Below, piece by piece: positions 54,906-64,000 of a stretch of 64,000 bases of DNA. The stretch comes from Telmatactis stephensoni (lineage: Eukaryota > Cnidaria > Anthozoa > Actiniaria > Isophelliidae). The stretch lies in the NCBI GenBank assembly GCA_029948255.1, contig JALIZF010001795.1:124001-188000 (forward strand), given 5' to 3'. Each line of letters begins with the position of its first letter. Position 1 is the first letter of the stretch. Under the pieces are notes generated by a model. It made no database searches. It was not told the DNA's origin and saw only the letters and a program-made list of their open reading frames with translations. The translations under genes and the position numbers were made by a program.

Positions 54906-56798
54906 CTAGATAATTTGCAAGTCGCGTCTAGTCATTCTTCTGTTTGTACATTTTCTTCAGTTCAGTTAGTGGATCATGACAATGTGTGCGAAAGCATCTC
55001 TGAAACTTCGCCAGCGCATGGTCAATGTTTTCAAGTTTTGTTTGACGTTCGTGACACCGTGCTCGAGAAGGCTGAGGGGCTTCCGACAGCGCACAAACAA
55101 TTTACTACGAATTCTATTTGTGCTTTCAGCGAGGCTGTTGACATGCATGAAAGAGTTCGTTCAACGGGTTTGCCGAATTTTAAGGACTGTCGTCTTCCAG
55201 TGCGTTCACGTCTGCACATTTCTTCTTGGCGAACATATTTACAGGATTATTATGATAACGTTATCTGTGACCTTTTAGAGTTTGGTTGGCCATTAGATTA
55301 TCATCGAAGTGTTTTTCCGGTGAGTGATTGTCGAAATCACCGGGGCGCTACACAGTACCCAGCAGCAGTGGATAGGTATTTACAAACGGAAATCGAGCGG
55401 GGAGCTGTGATTGGACCATTTACTTCTAATCCGTTTAGTAGTGACATTGCAATTTCGCCCATAAACACTGTCCCGAAAAGTGATCGTGACGAGCGGCGAA
55501 TCATTTTGGATTTGAGTTGGCCCATTGGAACGTCAGTTAATGATGGAATTTCAGGGAATACTTATTTAGGAGAAGACTTCCATTTAACATATCCCACTGT
55601 GGACACTATTGCTGCTCGTATTGTGCAACTTGGCGCCGGTTGTCTTCTGTATAAGAGAGATTTGAAACGTGCATACAGACAGTTTCCTGTGGATCCAGGA
55701 GACTATAATCTGCTTGGTTATAGCTGGCGTGATGGCTTATATTTTGACACTGTTTTACCCATGGGCTTGCGCATGGCAGCGATGGCGTGTCAACGGATAA
55801 CATCAGCTGTTTGCTTTATTTGTACCAGCCTTGGTTTGGATGTTGTTAGTTATTTGGACGATTTCATGGGGGTTTCTTCGCCGTTGGAAGCGCAGCATGC
55901 ATTTGACACTTGTGGAGCAGTGCTTGGTGATCTGGGATTGCAGGAATCTTTTGATAAAGCGTGTCCTCCATCCACTCAGATGATTTGTTTGGGAATACTG
56001 CTGGATACGGAAAAATTGACAATGTCAGTTACACCGCAACGCTTGCAAGAGTTGGATAGTCTGTTAGCCCTTTGGGTTAATAAACGATCAGCAACTAAAA
56101 AGGAGCTTCAGTCTCTGATAGGAAAACTTTGTTTTGTCTCGAAGTGTGTTAGACAAAGTCGTCTTTTCCTTTCGCGTCTTTTGGATATGATACGGGGAGT
56201 CAGCAGAAACCATCATCATCTAAAGCTAAATGCTGAATTTCATAAGGATATTTTGTGGTGGCAACGATTCCTCAAAGTCTACAATGGAACATCGATTATA
56301 GGAGAGCTGCAGTTTACAGAGCCAGATGCTGTTTTCTCGACAGATGCATGTTTATCTGGCTGTGGTGGAGTTTCCGCTGGTGAATACTTCCATACCACTT
56401 TCCCAGTATCGGTAATGAGAGAGTTTCCTTCCATACATCATTTAGAACTACTGGCCATCATTGTAGCGGTCCGTCTTTGGGGACATCTGTGGAAGGGTCG
56501 TCGGATTCAAGTTTTCTGTGATAATTTGGCTGTGGTTCAATCCTTGAATTCTGGACGGGTGAAAGATCGTCTGCTTGCTCGTGGATTACGAGAATTGTGG
56601 TTTCACCTGTCTATAAATGACTGTGAACTGCGAGCAATACATCTCACTAGTAAGCTAAACAGAGCTGCGGATATACTATCGCGATGGCATCTCAGCGAGG
56701 GTGGCTGTGCCGCGGAATTTCGAGCAATCACGGGGGATACCATGTTGATTCAACGCAATGTTCCTGTACATTTGTTTCAATTTGCTGACGCTGTCTAG
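54906..56798 (+). CDS. reverse transcriptase-RNase H of the YR retrotransposon
   Basis: Open frame directly after the gag TGA, in the same frame, with no ATG near its start (first usable non-ATG codon TTG at 54915), so expression by stop readthrough or an unseen splice is likely. RT: PKSDRDERRIILDLSWP, KRDLKRAYRQFPVDP, LPMGLRMAAMACQRI and catalytic SYLDDFMG at about 55850. RNase H: FSTDACLSGCGG, HLELLAIIVAVRLW, VFCDNLAVVQSLNSG and RAADILSR. About 630 residues, typical for DIRS-order elements. It ends at TAG 56796-56798 in frame with the recombinase. Confidence 0.9.
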   Translation, partial: LDNLQVASSHSSVCTFSSVQLVDHDNVCESISETSPAHGQCFQVLFDVRDTVLEKAEGLPTAHKQFTTNSICAFSEAVDMHERVRSTGLPNFKDCRLPVRSRLHISSWRTYLQDYYDNVICDLLEFGWPLDYHRSVFPVSDCRNHRGATQYPAAVDRYLQTEIERGAVIGPFTSNPFSSDIAISPINTVPKSDRDERRIILDLSWPIGTSVNDGISGNTYLGEDFHLTYPTVDTIAARIVQLGAGCLLYKRDLKRAYRQFPVDPGDYNLLGYSWRDGLYFDTVLPMGLRMAAMACQRITSAVCFICTSLGLDVVSYLDDFMGVSSPLEAQHAFDTCGAVLGDLGLQESFDKACPPSTQMICLGILLDTEKLTMSVTPQRLQELDSLLALWVNKRSATKKELQSLIGKLCFVSKCVRQSRLFLSRLLDMIRGVSRNHHHLKLNAEFHKDILWWQRFLKVYNGTSIIGELQFTEPDAVFSTDACLSGCGGVSAGEYFHTTFPVSVMREFPSIHHLELLAIIVAVRLWGHLWKGRRIQVFCDNLAVVQSLNSGRVKDRLLARGLRELWFHLSINDCELRAIHLTSKLNRAADILSRWHLSEGGCAAEFRAITGDTMLIQRNVPVHLFQFADAV

Positions 56799-57812
56799 TT
56801 TTTCTCCACAGATCAAGAATTGTGTTGGCTGCGTCAACAGTTGCAGTCCACTCGTCGTGCCGCCTATGCTGAAGGGACTCACCGCAATCACTCAACTCAG
56901 TGGAGGACATTTCTCTCCTTTTGTACATACTTTAGTTTAGTTTCTCTGCCAGCTTCTCTGGACACTATTTGTTTGTACTGTCAATACCTTAGTCATTTTT
57001 TAACACCAGCATCGGTGCGAAATTACTTAAGTGGAGTTAAGCTCCTACATGTGATCGCTGGTTTTGAGTTTAATCACTCTAAGTCCTTTGAGCTTAGAAT
57101 TACGTTGAAGGGTATTGATCGGTTAGCCCAGCATTGTCCTAACAAAGCCCCGCCTATTACGCCTGCCTTATTGCATAAGATAGTGCAAGGCTCGGATCCT
57201 TCTAGCCTAGTTGATCGAGTTTACAACGCAGCCTTTTTGTTCGCATTCTTTTTATTTGCTCGTATCTCCAATATTGTTCCAGCATCAGTTAAGGCGTTTG
57301 ACCCTAGCAAAAATCTGTGCAGAGCAGATATTGTTGCCACGGAGTTCGGTTTGTTAGTCTCGTTTCGTTGGACCAAAACCATTCAGTTTGGTCAGCGTTC
57401 GTTACAGATTCCTTTGCTGCGTATCCCAGGGTCGCCATTATGTCCTGTGCAGGCTTATGAATTAATGTGTAAGTCAGTGCCCGCTCCCCCTCAAGCCCCA
57501 GCCTTTGTTATTCCCGCTCACAAAGCAAGTTATCGTTTGGTGCCTATCACCAAACCACAATTTGTGCAGGTCCTTAGGACCAGGTTGCATCTGGCAGGGG
57601 TGCCTGATGCTGATTCTTATCGGGGACATTCCTTTCGCAGGGGGGGCGCTTCGTGGGCCTTCAGTGTTGGTATACCGGGAGAGCTCATTCAGATTTTCGG
57701 AGACTGGTCCTCCGACGCCTATAAGGGTTATTTGAACTTGTCTATGCCTTCGAAGTTGCTGGTGGCTTCCCGCATTAAGTCTAGTCTGCACGAGGGCAAT
57801 ATATCATTTTAA
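56799..57812 (+). CDS. tyrosine recombinase of the YR retrotransposon
   Basis: In the same frame as the polymerase after one TAG. N-terminal SAM-like core-binding part (HRNHSTQWRTFLSFC, SVRNYLSGVKLLH), then the catalytic domain: arginine in FLFARISN, lysine-bearing strand FRWTKTIQFGQ, H-x-x-R in GHSFRRGGAS, and GDWSSDAYKGYL with the nucleophile tyrosine. No ATG is evident before the domain; CTGAC and TTTTTCTCCACAG at about 56783-56810 look like a branch point and splice acceptor, so it may be made by splicing or readthrough. It would circularise and integrate the cDNA. Confidence 0.9.
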   Translation, partial: FFSTDQELCWLRQQLQSTRRAAYAEGTHRNHSTQWRTFLSFCTYFSLVSLPASLDTICLYCQYLSHFLTPASVRNYLSGVKLLHVIAGFEFNHSKSFELRITLKGIDRLAQHCPNKAPPITPALLHKIVQGSDPSSLVDRVYNAAFLFAFFLFARISNIVPASVKAFDPSKNLCRADIVATEFGLLVSFRWTKTIQFGQRSLQIPLLRIPGSPLCPVQAYELMCKSVPAPPQAPAFVIPAHKASYRLVPITKPQFVQVLRTRLHLAGVPDADSYRGHSFRRGGASWAFSVGIPGELIQIFGDWSSDAYKGYLNLSMPSKLLVASRIKSSLHEGNISF

Positions 57813-57843
57813 ATTAATACACTGTGGGCTTGTTTTGGGGGTT

Positions 57844-58036
57844 TGGTGGATAGAGAGGTCTATTATTAGGAGTGTTTTCTGCTCCTTCCTTGACTTGGTT
57901 CTATCAATAAATGACCTCTCTCTTGGCCCAAAACTGAGTCCACTGTGTTCTATTTTAGCTTGATTGTTTCAGTTCTAGGTGCTTTATATCATATTATTAT
58001 ATTTACGTATGGATCCCTTTATCAACATGGAGAATT
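57844..58036 (+). repeat. split direct repeat B1
   Basis: Begins TGGTGGATAGAGAGG and ends ACATGGAGAATT, abutting A2 directly. It also contains an inverted pair (GGACTCAGTTTTGGGCC-type) likely serving the circular junction. Confidence 0.9.
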
Positions 58037-58199
58037 GTTATATTTTGATTGGTTAAAATAATTAATTCGCCATGGACTCGGATTGGATTACTAGTGGGAT
58101 CATGTTACTCTACATTATATAGCTTGTGTTATCGGCTTGCTGGCCTTGTTAGATTTGTTGTTACATATTTTGAGTATAATTTTTAGTATATCTATTTCA
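58037..58199 (+). repeat. split direct repeat A2
   Basis: Copy of A1, immediately following B1; an 18-bp spacer (CCCACCCTCCCACCCTTA) separates it from B2. Confidence 0.92.
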
Positions 58200-58217
58200 C
58201 CCACCCTCCCACCCTTA

Positions 58218-58410
58218 TGGTGGATAGAGAGGTCTATTATTAGGAGTGTTTTCTGCTCCTTCCTTGACTTGGTTCTATCAATAAATGACCTCTCTCTTGG
58301 CCCAAAACTGAGTCCACTGTGTTCTATTTTAGCTTGATTGTTTCAGTTCTAGGTGCTTTATATCATATTATTATATTTACGTATGGATCCCTTTATCAAC
58401 ATGGAGAATT
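58218..58410 (+). repeat. split direct repeat B2, right end of the retrotransposon
   Basis: Copy of B1 with no difference seen; after ATGGAGAATT the sequence becomes unrelated flank. Confidence 0.92.
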
Positions 58411-58660
58411 ATAGCAACATTTAATATAAAAAAGTCATTTTGGATCTCTAGGCTGTCAACTAGCTGCATGAGTACATATAAGAGACCTACATTTACTGAA
58501 ATAAACCAGGATATTCAACATGTCTTAGATAAATATTAATATTTTTGCCAGAGTACATTGCATGTAAACTGTACGTGTGCACAGCATTTGGTGTAATAAA
58601 AGTTCTCAACAACTGTGTATATTGCTATTTGATTTGTTTATAATATTATACTCTTAGATA

Positions 58661-58917
58661 CCAAATTGGATTACAAAATTCCAGCTGCCATCAAGAGTAA
58701 GTAAGCCAAAGACAGTCCGGTTCATCAACATTTTTGATAATATCGTGACGTCACAAATTCCTCTTGATTCAAACGAGTCCCTACCCAGAGACCTTTGCCG
58801 GCATGATATTCGACTAAGACAAAGGATTCTATTGTTGTGTGAATTCCCAAGAAACATGCCTGCGAACCGAAGAAATTCAAAGTTTTATACTCGTGACACA
58901 GAATTAGACGCATTCCG
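58661..58917 (+). CDS. possible upstream exon of the following gene
   Basis: 86 open codons after a CTCTTAG acceptor and before a CCG/GTAATT donor. The frame includes SLPRDLCRHDIRLRQRILL and looks protein-like; the opposite strand is also open here, so strand is not certain. It could be a 5' exon of the gene at 59079-62129. No family recognised. Confidence 0.3.
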
Positions 58918-59078
58918 GTAATTTTTCCCGAATTTCTCATTAAAGGGCATTCTAAATCCTCTGTTAGAGCCTACTACACAATAATATTTGAGTTTTTTGG
59001 TGTATCTGTTGTTTTTAGTGTGATGCCATTCGAAAAATTCGTGTGTCCGGCACTTTACATTTTGATGGTGATAGTTGA

Positions 59079-62000
59079 CCTGTGGAGCAGCACACGAAAA
59101 TAGTAATTGAAAATCGTTGCCATGTTTGCGCCCAAACAAGTTCAAGTTCAAGGCATAAAGATAAGAAGAAAAGAAGAAAAGTAACCAAGATATCAGTTGC
59201 GACAGAATTTGCTTCTCTGTGGAACACTGATGTCAGAACAGAGTGCGACAACACATTTCCACGATTTGTATGTACCTCTTGCGTCCGACTGTTGTATAAG
59301 GTTTGTGCTGGTAACTCGCCCGCTTCAGTGAAGGTACAGACACACTGGGTAGCTCACACAGAAACTGGATGTATTTGTCAGAAATACTCTGGAAAGTGGA
59401 ATTCAGAGAAGGAAAATAGTGATACTGATAGTGCCAAAGAGACACAAATCGAACTTGTAAAATTCGACAACACTGCCCATTTCCACTTTGCTCAAATCAT
59501 TGAAAACATTCATCATTTAACCGATGTCGAAGCACAGAATCTAGCTACCGCTCTAGCCGAGAGGTTTAAGTTTATCTTTATCTTGCCTGGTGATATTGAG
59601 AATTCTCTTTGAAAGTGCCATTGGATGATAGAGCGAAGATAATTGAAGCAGTGTTTACTATCGAGAAAACCTCGATCAAGGATGACGTAGGGAAGTGCAG
59701 CCAAACCTACAAGGATTTGAACAAATTAGTCAATCTAGACCCCGAAAAATGGCTAGAAAACAGAAATCCAATCGTCGGAAGTATTATTAGGGGTCTAGCG
59801 CCCGAGGAAAACGAGAAACCCTCACGCATTGTTTTAACGAGAAAGGCAATGACGAACGATCTATTGTACTCGTTGGTACAGCCGAGCTTCATAAGCCCTC
59901 TTGGCTTTTGTAGCAACCTCCTAATGTATTCTATCACTAGAAGCAAATTGTCGTCGAATATATTTGGAAAAATCTGTCCTAGTGGGTCTTTTGCAACAGT
60001 CAAGTCCTGGCTCAATCAGTTGACTTTGGAGGTTCCAGAAGTACCCCAAGGAGATGTGCTGACATCTATCGATAACGATCAAGTTTTGATTAAGAAATGG
60101 ACAGTGCGTAAGGAAAATCGTGCTCAAATCAGCATTTTGACTAGTGTGTATAGTGCCAATTCAGATCCTAAAGGAGAACTGCAGCTGGACAGAAATCTTG
60201 CACCAGGGTATGTGATAGTATTGTGATAGCTGATCTATTTCATACCAGAATTTCAATATTATATGCTTTGTGATGTTTTGATAAAACTTTGATAAAAGTT
60301 TTTCAATTTCAATTAATCAAAAAACTTGAATGTGTAATAGAGTTAGCGGCATAAACATTATTGAGTTGGCCTGCTTATTGCTCATATTGAAGAAATAATC
60401 AGAAGGCCTCCTAAAAAACACTATTACATATACAACACGTATGACAAATATGTGCCCTCATCACCTGGTTATCATCATTATCAATGGTTTTATGTCAACC
60501 CCTGAACTTAGACACAGGATGTATCATGTACATTTATCAATTATATATTATACATCATCATTATAGATAAATATTAGCTGCACATTGTTTTTCGAAACAG
60601 TGACAGCTTTGGTTTTTTTTTACCATCCAGCGAATGGAAGAACAGAAAGGGTCAAGCCAAGGTAGATGAGAGGGAGTTGAAAAAGCTTGTGGATGACTGC
60701 TCGTTAACTCCAACACACGAAAGTTTACTGCGTAAAGAGGTAAGTTAGTGATTCAATAAAGTGCTTATATATGCTGTGTTTGCAATGAGTCAGGGATTAG
60801 TCGATGGGCTGGTTTTAGGTTAATAGCCCCAAGATAGTTATATCTTGTGAATGTTACAATTTTTACAATAACAGAGTGTAATCTCGCAATCTGATTTGCT
60901 CTCAGCCATTGTCAGTAAGAGGACAGACACATAGAATGACGAATTGCACAAAGCCAGCACATGCTTGAAATAGTTTTTATTTTCAATTTTTTCCCTTGTT
61001 TTGAATCTTTTTTGACTTTGTTTATTGTAAAAGACAAATCGCAAGTGGTTATCCATTGTCTGTACTCTTATTGACAATGGATTTGATATCTCAAAATGTT
61101 CAAAACTCAAGTGGAACCACAAGTGCAGCGAGTGGTCAAACCCATTGCCAATAAGAGTACAGACAATGAAAAACTGCTTGTGATTTGTTAACTCTGCAAA
61201 GTTAATAGTGAGTTTAACTTTTTCCTTTGCATTGGGCTGGTATTCCTCTATAATTTAATCAACAACCTACTACTTGAAAACTTGTCTACTTGAAAACTTT
61301 TCCAGGTTGGCATTTTTTATTTTGTTTTATGGTCATTAGTGTAAATATCTATAAATATGTATTGCAGAATGCCCGTTTTGTCCAAGAAATACTTGAAAGA
61401 GTAGTCAAAGAACACACTATTGAAGGTGGTGTAGTGAAAGATGACATCGATCAGCGAGTTGATGACATAAAAGCCAGAGAGGGAGTGAGAATTTGCCCCA
61501 TTTGCCAAACAAAGATGGAGATAACAAGAAGAAAGTGTGTGAACACAGACTGTAGAGCAAACCTTAAGAGTGCTGAAAAGAAACTTGACTGTAGTGATAT
61601 ACTGGGTACAGCACTAGTAGCTCCAACCAAACAGTACCAACACCGGATCCGTGAGACTCACCTTGGATTTACCATTAATGAAATAAGCAACAAAGCAGTC
61701 ATCTATGTCAAGGATAACTTCACAACCTCATATGATAAAGGGGACAAGGCTGGCCAGCAAGTGGGGTGAGTACAATTCATGTAAACACCGAATTCAAAAG
61801 AATCATTGTCGGCAGTGAAGCTGAAGAGAGATTTGGATATGTATCGACAAAAGCATTTTGTCTTTAATAACCTGTAATTTAGAATGCGTGCATACAACCG
61901 ACTAACACTGAGCTCTTTGGTTTTTCATAGCTTTCAGAACAACTTACTTATACGAAAGTTAGACATATGACTAGTGTTTGATGCCCTCAATTTTTGTTTT

Positions 62001-62129
62001 CTTTTTGATAGAGTGGTAACAGGCTTTCCAACAGTATCGCAGCCCTTACCGACACACCTGAGTTGGAAGCGTCATGTCCAAGAAGGAGGTGGTGCTGTTA
62101 TATCCCTGCAAATGGATTATTCGTTGTAA
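59079..62129 (+). pseudogene. zinc-finger, transposase-like multi-exon gene (frameshifted)
   Basis: Exons: 59079-60207 (frame break about 59605), 60631-60739, 61368-61765 and 62012-62129, all with GT/AG borders and in frame across introns. The N-terminus has paired cysteines (RCHVCAQ, FVCTSCVRLLYKVC, H...GCICQ), similar in spacing to zinc modules at the start of RAG1-like and other cnidarian repeat proteins. Then TSIDNDQVLIKKWTV offers an acidic cluster that may be the first catalytic D of a DDE core, and exon 3 has a zinc ribbon CPICQTKM...KCVNTDC. It ends GGGAVISLQMDYSL then TAA. AATAAA follows at about 62306. An in-frame TGA precedes 59079, so the true start is missing. Transposon origin is inference; no enzyme family was firmly recognised. 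Confidence 0.5.
61034..61188. repeat. inverted repeat in intron
   Basis: 61034-61080 and 61142-61188 mirror each other (ACAAATCGCAAGTGG, CATTGTCTGTACTCTTATTG). Likely a small MITE. Confidence 0.65.
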
Positions 62130-62305
62130 GGAAGACTGTGTAGATAGAGTCACTCGGAGACTGAGGAATTCAGTTAAATCGATCGAAGGAGGAGAAAGAC
62201 TATGTGTGTCAAACAAGTTTAAATTCTCATTTCGAACTGTAGTTGCCTTGTTGCATGAATTTTAACTGACCTGCAATTGATGTTAGAATTTTTATTTGTT
62301 ATATA

Positions 62306-62311
62306 AATAAA
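62306..62311 (+). terminator. possible polyadenylation signal
   Basis: AATAAA about 180 bp after the stop of the preceding gene. Confidence 0.35.
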
Positions 62312-63093
62312 CGTATTTGATCACTTTGAATTCACTTGGATTACTTTACGTTTATTATCGATGCTGAGCATTAAAAAGTGTGACTGTTGATTGATTAGCG
62401 CCATGACGACCAGCTAGAGCTGATATTTGATTGGCTGAGCTCTGTGTGTACAAAATATTATCAAAAATGGTAATGAACCGGACTGAAAGAAGTTGTGCGA
62501 ACATGTAGTTGGAAGGTGTAGAACATTTACCACTGTTATTAGATTTATACCAATGAATTGATAGCCTAGGATTTCTCCAATGTCCATAACTTTGTATGCA
62601 GAACAAAGTGAAAAGACCAACCTTTGCCTTGGATCATGTTTCATTAATGATTATATGAGAAGATTTACTCACCAATCATTTCGATTACTGCAGTCCATTT
62701 GACTGTTATCACCATTCTAATAGAAAAACTCTGTTTATATGAACTTAGTCTAAATGTATCTAAAGGGAGAAGTGTAGCTCTATTTTTGGTCGGTGCATGG
62801 ATTTCATGGCTTTCAGATGCTAAAGGTCTGACTATAATGACCACTCCAACAAACAATTTTTTCTTCTTCTCTTATTGAATATTTCTCATTTCTTCACTGC
62901 ACTATTACTAGAAAAAAAAATTAAATCAACACTGATTATTTTTGGGTCTGTTGGGATGATTATAAATCAATCATGCTCACGCATACATGTATGTTTACAT
63001 GTATTCTATGTTGAAGAGTTTTGATACCCATACAGTGATACCATTTCTGTTTTCTTGTATTTGCTTCTCATACTAATGAAGGGCTTTTTTTAG
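62312..63093. other. no gene seen
   Basis: Minus-strand frames at 62355-62644 and 62665-62856 show no recognisable features; treated as intergenic or intronic. Confidence 0.4.
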
Positions 63094-63837
63094 TTTTCTG
63101 CCACCGTTGAAATGGGTATCAGACTGGCCAAAATGACAGCAAACATGACAAATGAGATGATCCGTGATGTGTGTACAAATGTTCTTGATTACACCTCCTA
63201 TCCATCAAAGGCTGAGAGAGTGCACATATCAAAATTGATTATTGAGAAATATCCCTTCATGGCTGACAAAGCTATTCTTGATGGAGCAACAGCATCGGTT
63301 TGTACATGATTGTATTCTTGTATCTTATTAACAAAATATCATCAATCTCACCTGCCCCGTCAAACGTTTGTGATTAAAACTGGAGGAAACACTGCAACAA
63401 TTTGCAAACAAAAAAAGAAAAGAGCTGCAAAAGAAATCTAAAGATCAAAAGTTGCACCAAGATTTTATGGCCCACACATATTGTATCCGTCGCCATGAAA
63501 TCCTTGACAATCCCTCTCCAGTGGTGGATGTTATTAAAAGATATCCATCATTACGTCAATTTATTCATGTAAGTGGACCACAAGCACACCTACAAACCAT
63601 GTACAAGTGTAAACATACATGTAACCTCATTAGTTTATTAGTTTTATTTTTATAATTTGTACGTTAGAGCAGAATTGTGTAGGATATTTGACGATGGAAT
63701 AGCTGCAAATATCCATGAAAAGTTTATCAAGTCATGGCAGCCAAAGATTTTTAAATATGCTGAACATCAGAAGGACACTGCTGATGTAATGGAGGAACTT
63801 CAAGTAGCACTTTCTGCAGAAGGAAGTGATACCTCAA
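63094..63837 (+). CDS. unrecognised gene, partial, continues beyond the window
   Basis: Exon 63094-63298 (after TTTTTTTAG, before GTTTGT) contains VCTNVLDYTSYPSKAERV and LIIEKYPFM. A coding stretch of about 63370-63568 (charged coiled coil LEETLQQFANKKRKELQKK, then TYCIRRHEILDNPSPVVDVI KRYP) ends at GTAAGT. Exon 63668-63837 (AELCRIFDDGIAANIHEKFI) ends at GTATAT. The pattern of a YPS/T...KYPF block, an RR-EI block and a following helical exon recurs in uncharacterised cnidarian proteins (remembered). The acceptor of the second stretch was not found. The 3' part lies outside the window. It could be a separate gene or a further part of the preceding one. Confidence 0.5.
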
Positions 63838-64000
63838 GTATATATCAAAATATATTGGTTGTCTCTGTGTGTACATGCGTTGTAGCCATCATACAAGTAC
63901 ATGTTGTCTTATTGTGTGTTTATTTTTTTTATTTTTATCTATACGCTTCGCCCTAGGGCGGCAGCAACACACAGAACTGTTGTTCCAAAACGAGACTCCA
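63838..64000. other. intron or flank at window end
   Basis: T-rich sequence after the last donor; nothing identified. Confidence 0.4.

Larger units (their letters stand above)
53649..58410 (+). mobile_element. complete PAT/Ngaro-like tyrosine-recombinase retrotransposon (DIRS order)
   Basis: Order A1 (53649-53811), gag, RT/RNase H, tyrosine recombinase, B1 (57844-58036), A2 (58037-58199), B2 (58218-58410). A1 and A2 (163 bp) differ at one base; B1 and B2 (193 bp) look identical. Split direct repeats of this A-B-A-B form are diagnostic of PAT/Ngaro-type DIRS-order elements, which integrate by recombinase without target duplication. The near identity implies recent insertion, into the intron that follows the kinase exon. 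Confidence 0.92.

Noticed and set aside
54966..55803. Antisense frames across the reverse transcriptase
   Set aside because: Shadows of a strongly supported coding frame.

Overview
The window is AT-rich, intron-containing animal DNA made mostly of transposable elements. The retroelement and transposon mix (CR1/L2-type LINEs, a split-repeat tyrosine-recombinase retrotransposon, ISL2EU/Harbinger modules with SWIM and YqaJ domains, many TTAA-flanked palindromic elements) together with an expanded atypical kinase family points to a cnidarian, most likely a stony coral. That assignment is inference from protein families remembered by pattern; no search was run. No bacterial operons, rRNA or CRISPR are present.

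Layout: 1-9.8 kb is non-coding and repeat-rich, with a nest of TTAA-flanked palindromes at 0.85-3.55 kb that carries a signal-peptide-like exon. 10.1-16.1 kb holds the one gene here that looks intact: five exons, all introns phase 1, encoding a secreted 316-residue cysteine-containing protein. 16.7-26.6 kb contains MITEs, an SGNH fragment, a 5'-truncated LINE reverse transcriptase and further TTAA elements.

26.7-47 kb is a nest of DNA transposons. An ISL2EU-like unit (SWIM and YqaJ gene pieces on +, THAP-DDE transposase on -) is interrupted by a 16.8-kb insertion, element G (27474-44280). G carries a decayed transposase-like gene K. G is interrupted by a 10-kb TTAA-flanked element C (33138-43178) carrying a decayed multi-exon DDE-like gene. 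C is interrupted by a 1.78-kb near-perfect palindrome D inside an exon, and by a foldback MITE that itself contains a hAT-like MITE. For G the pre-insertion reading frame can be recovered across the junction, which fixes its ends.

50.5-53.6 kb holds a decayed kinase gene. Directly after it lies a complete, young PAT/Ngaro-like retrotransposon (53649-58410) with A1-ORFs-B1-A2-B2 terminal repeats; gag, RT/RNase H and recombinase lie in one frame separated by single stop codons, the first a UGA-CUAG readthrough-type context. 58.6-64 kb holds a zinc-finger, transposase-like multi-exon gene (frameshifted) and the start of another unrecognised gene that runs to the window edge.

Most transposon genes here carry stops or frameshifts, so the region looks like a graveyard with two recent arrivals (palindrome D and the tyrosine-recombinase retrotransposon).
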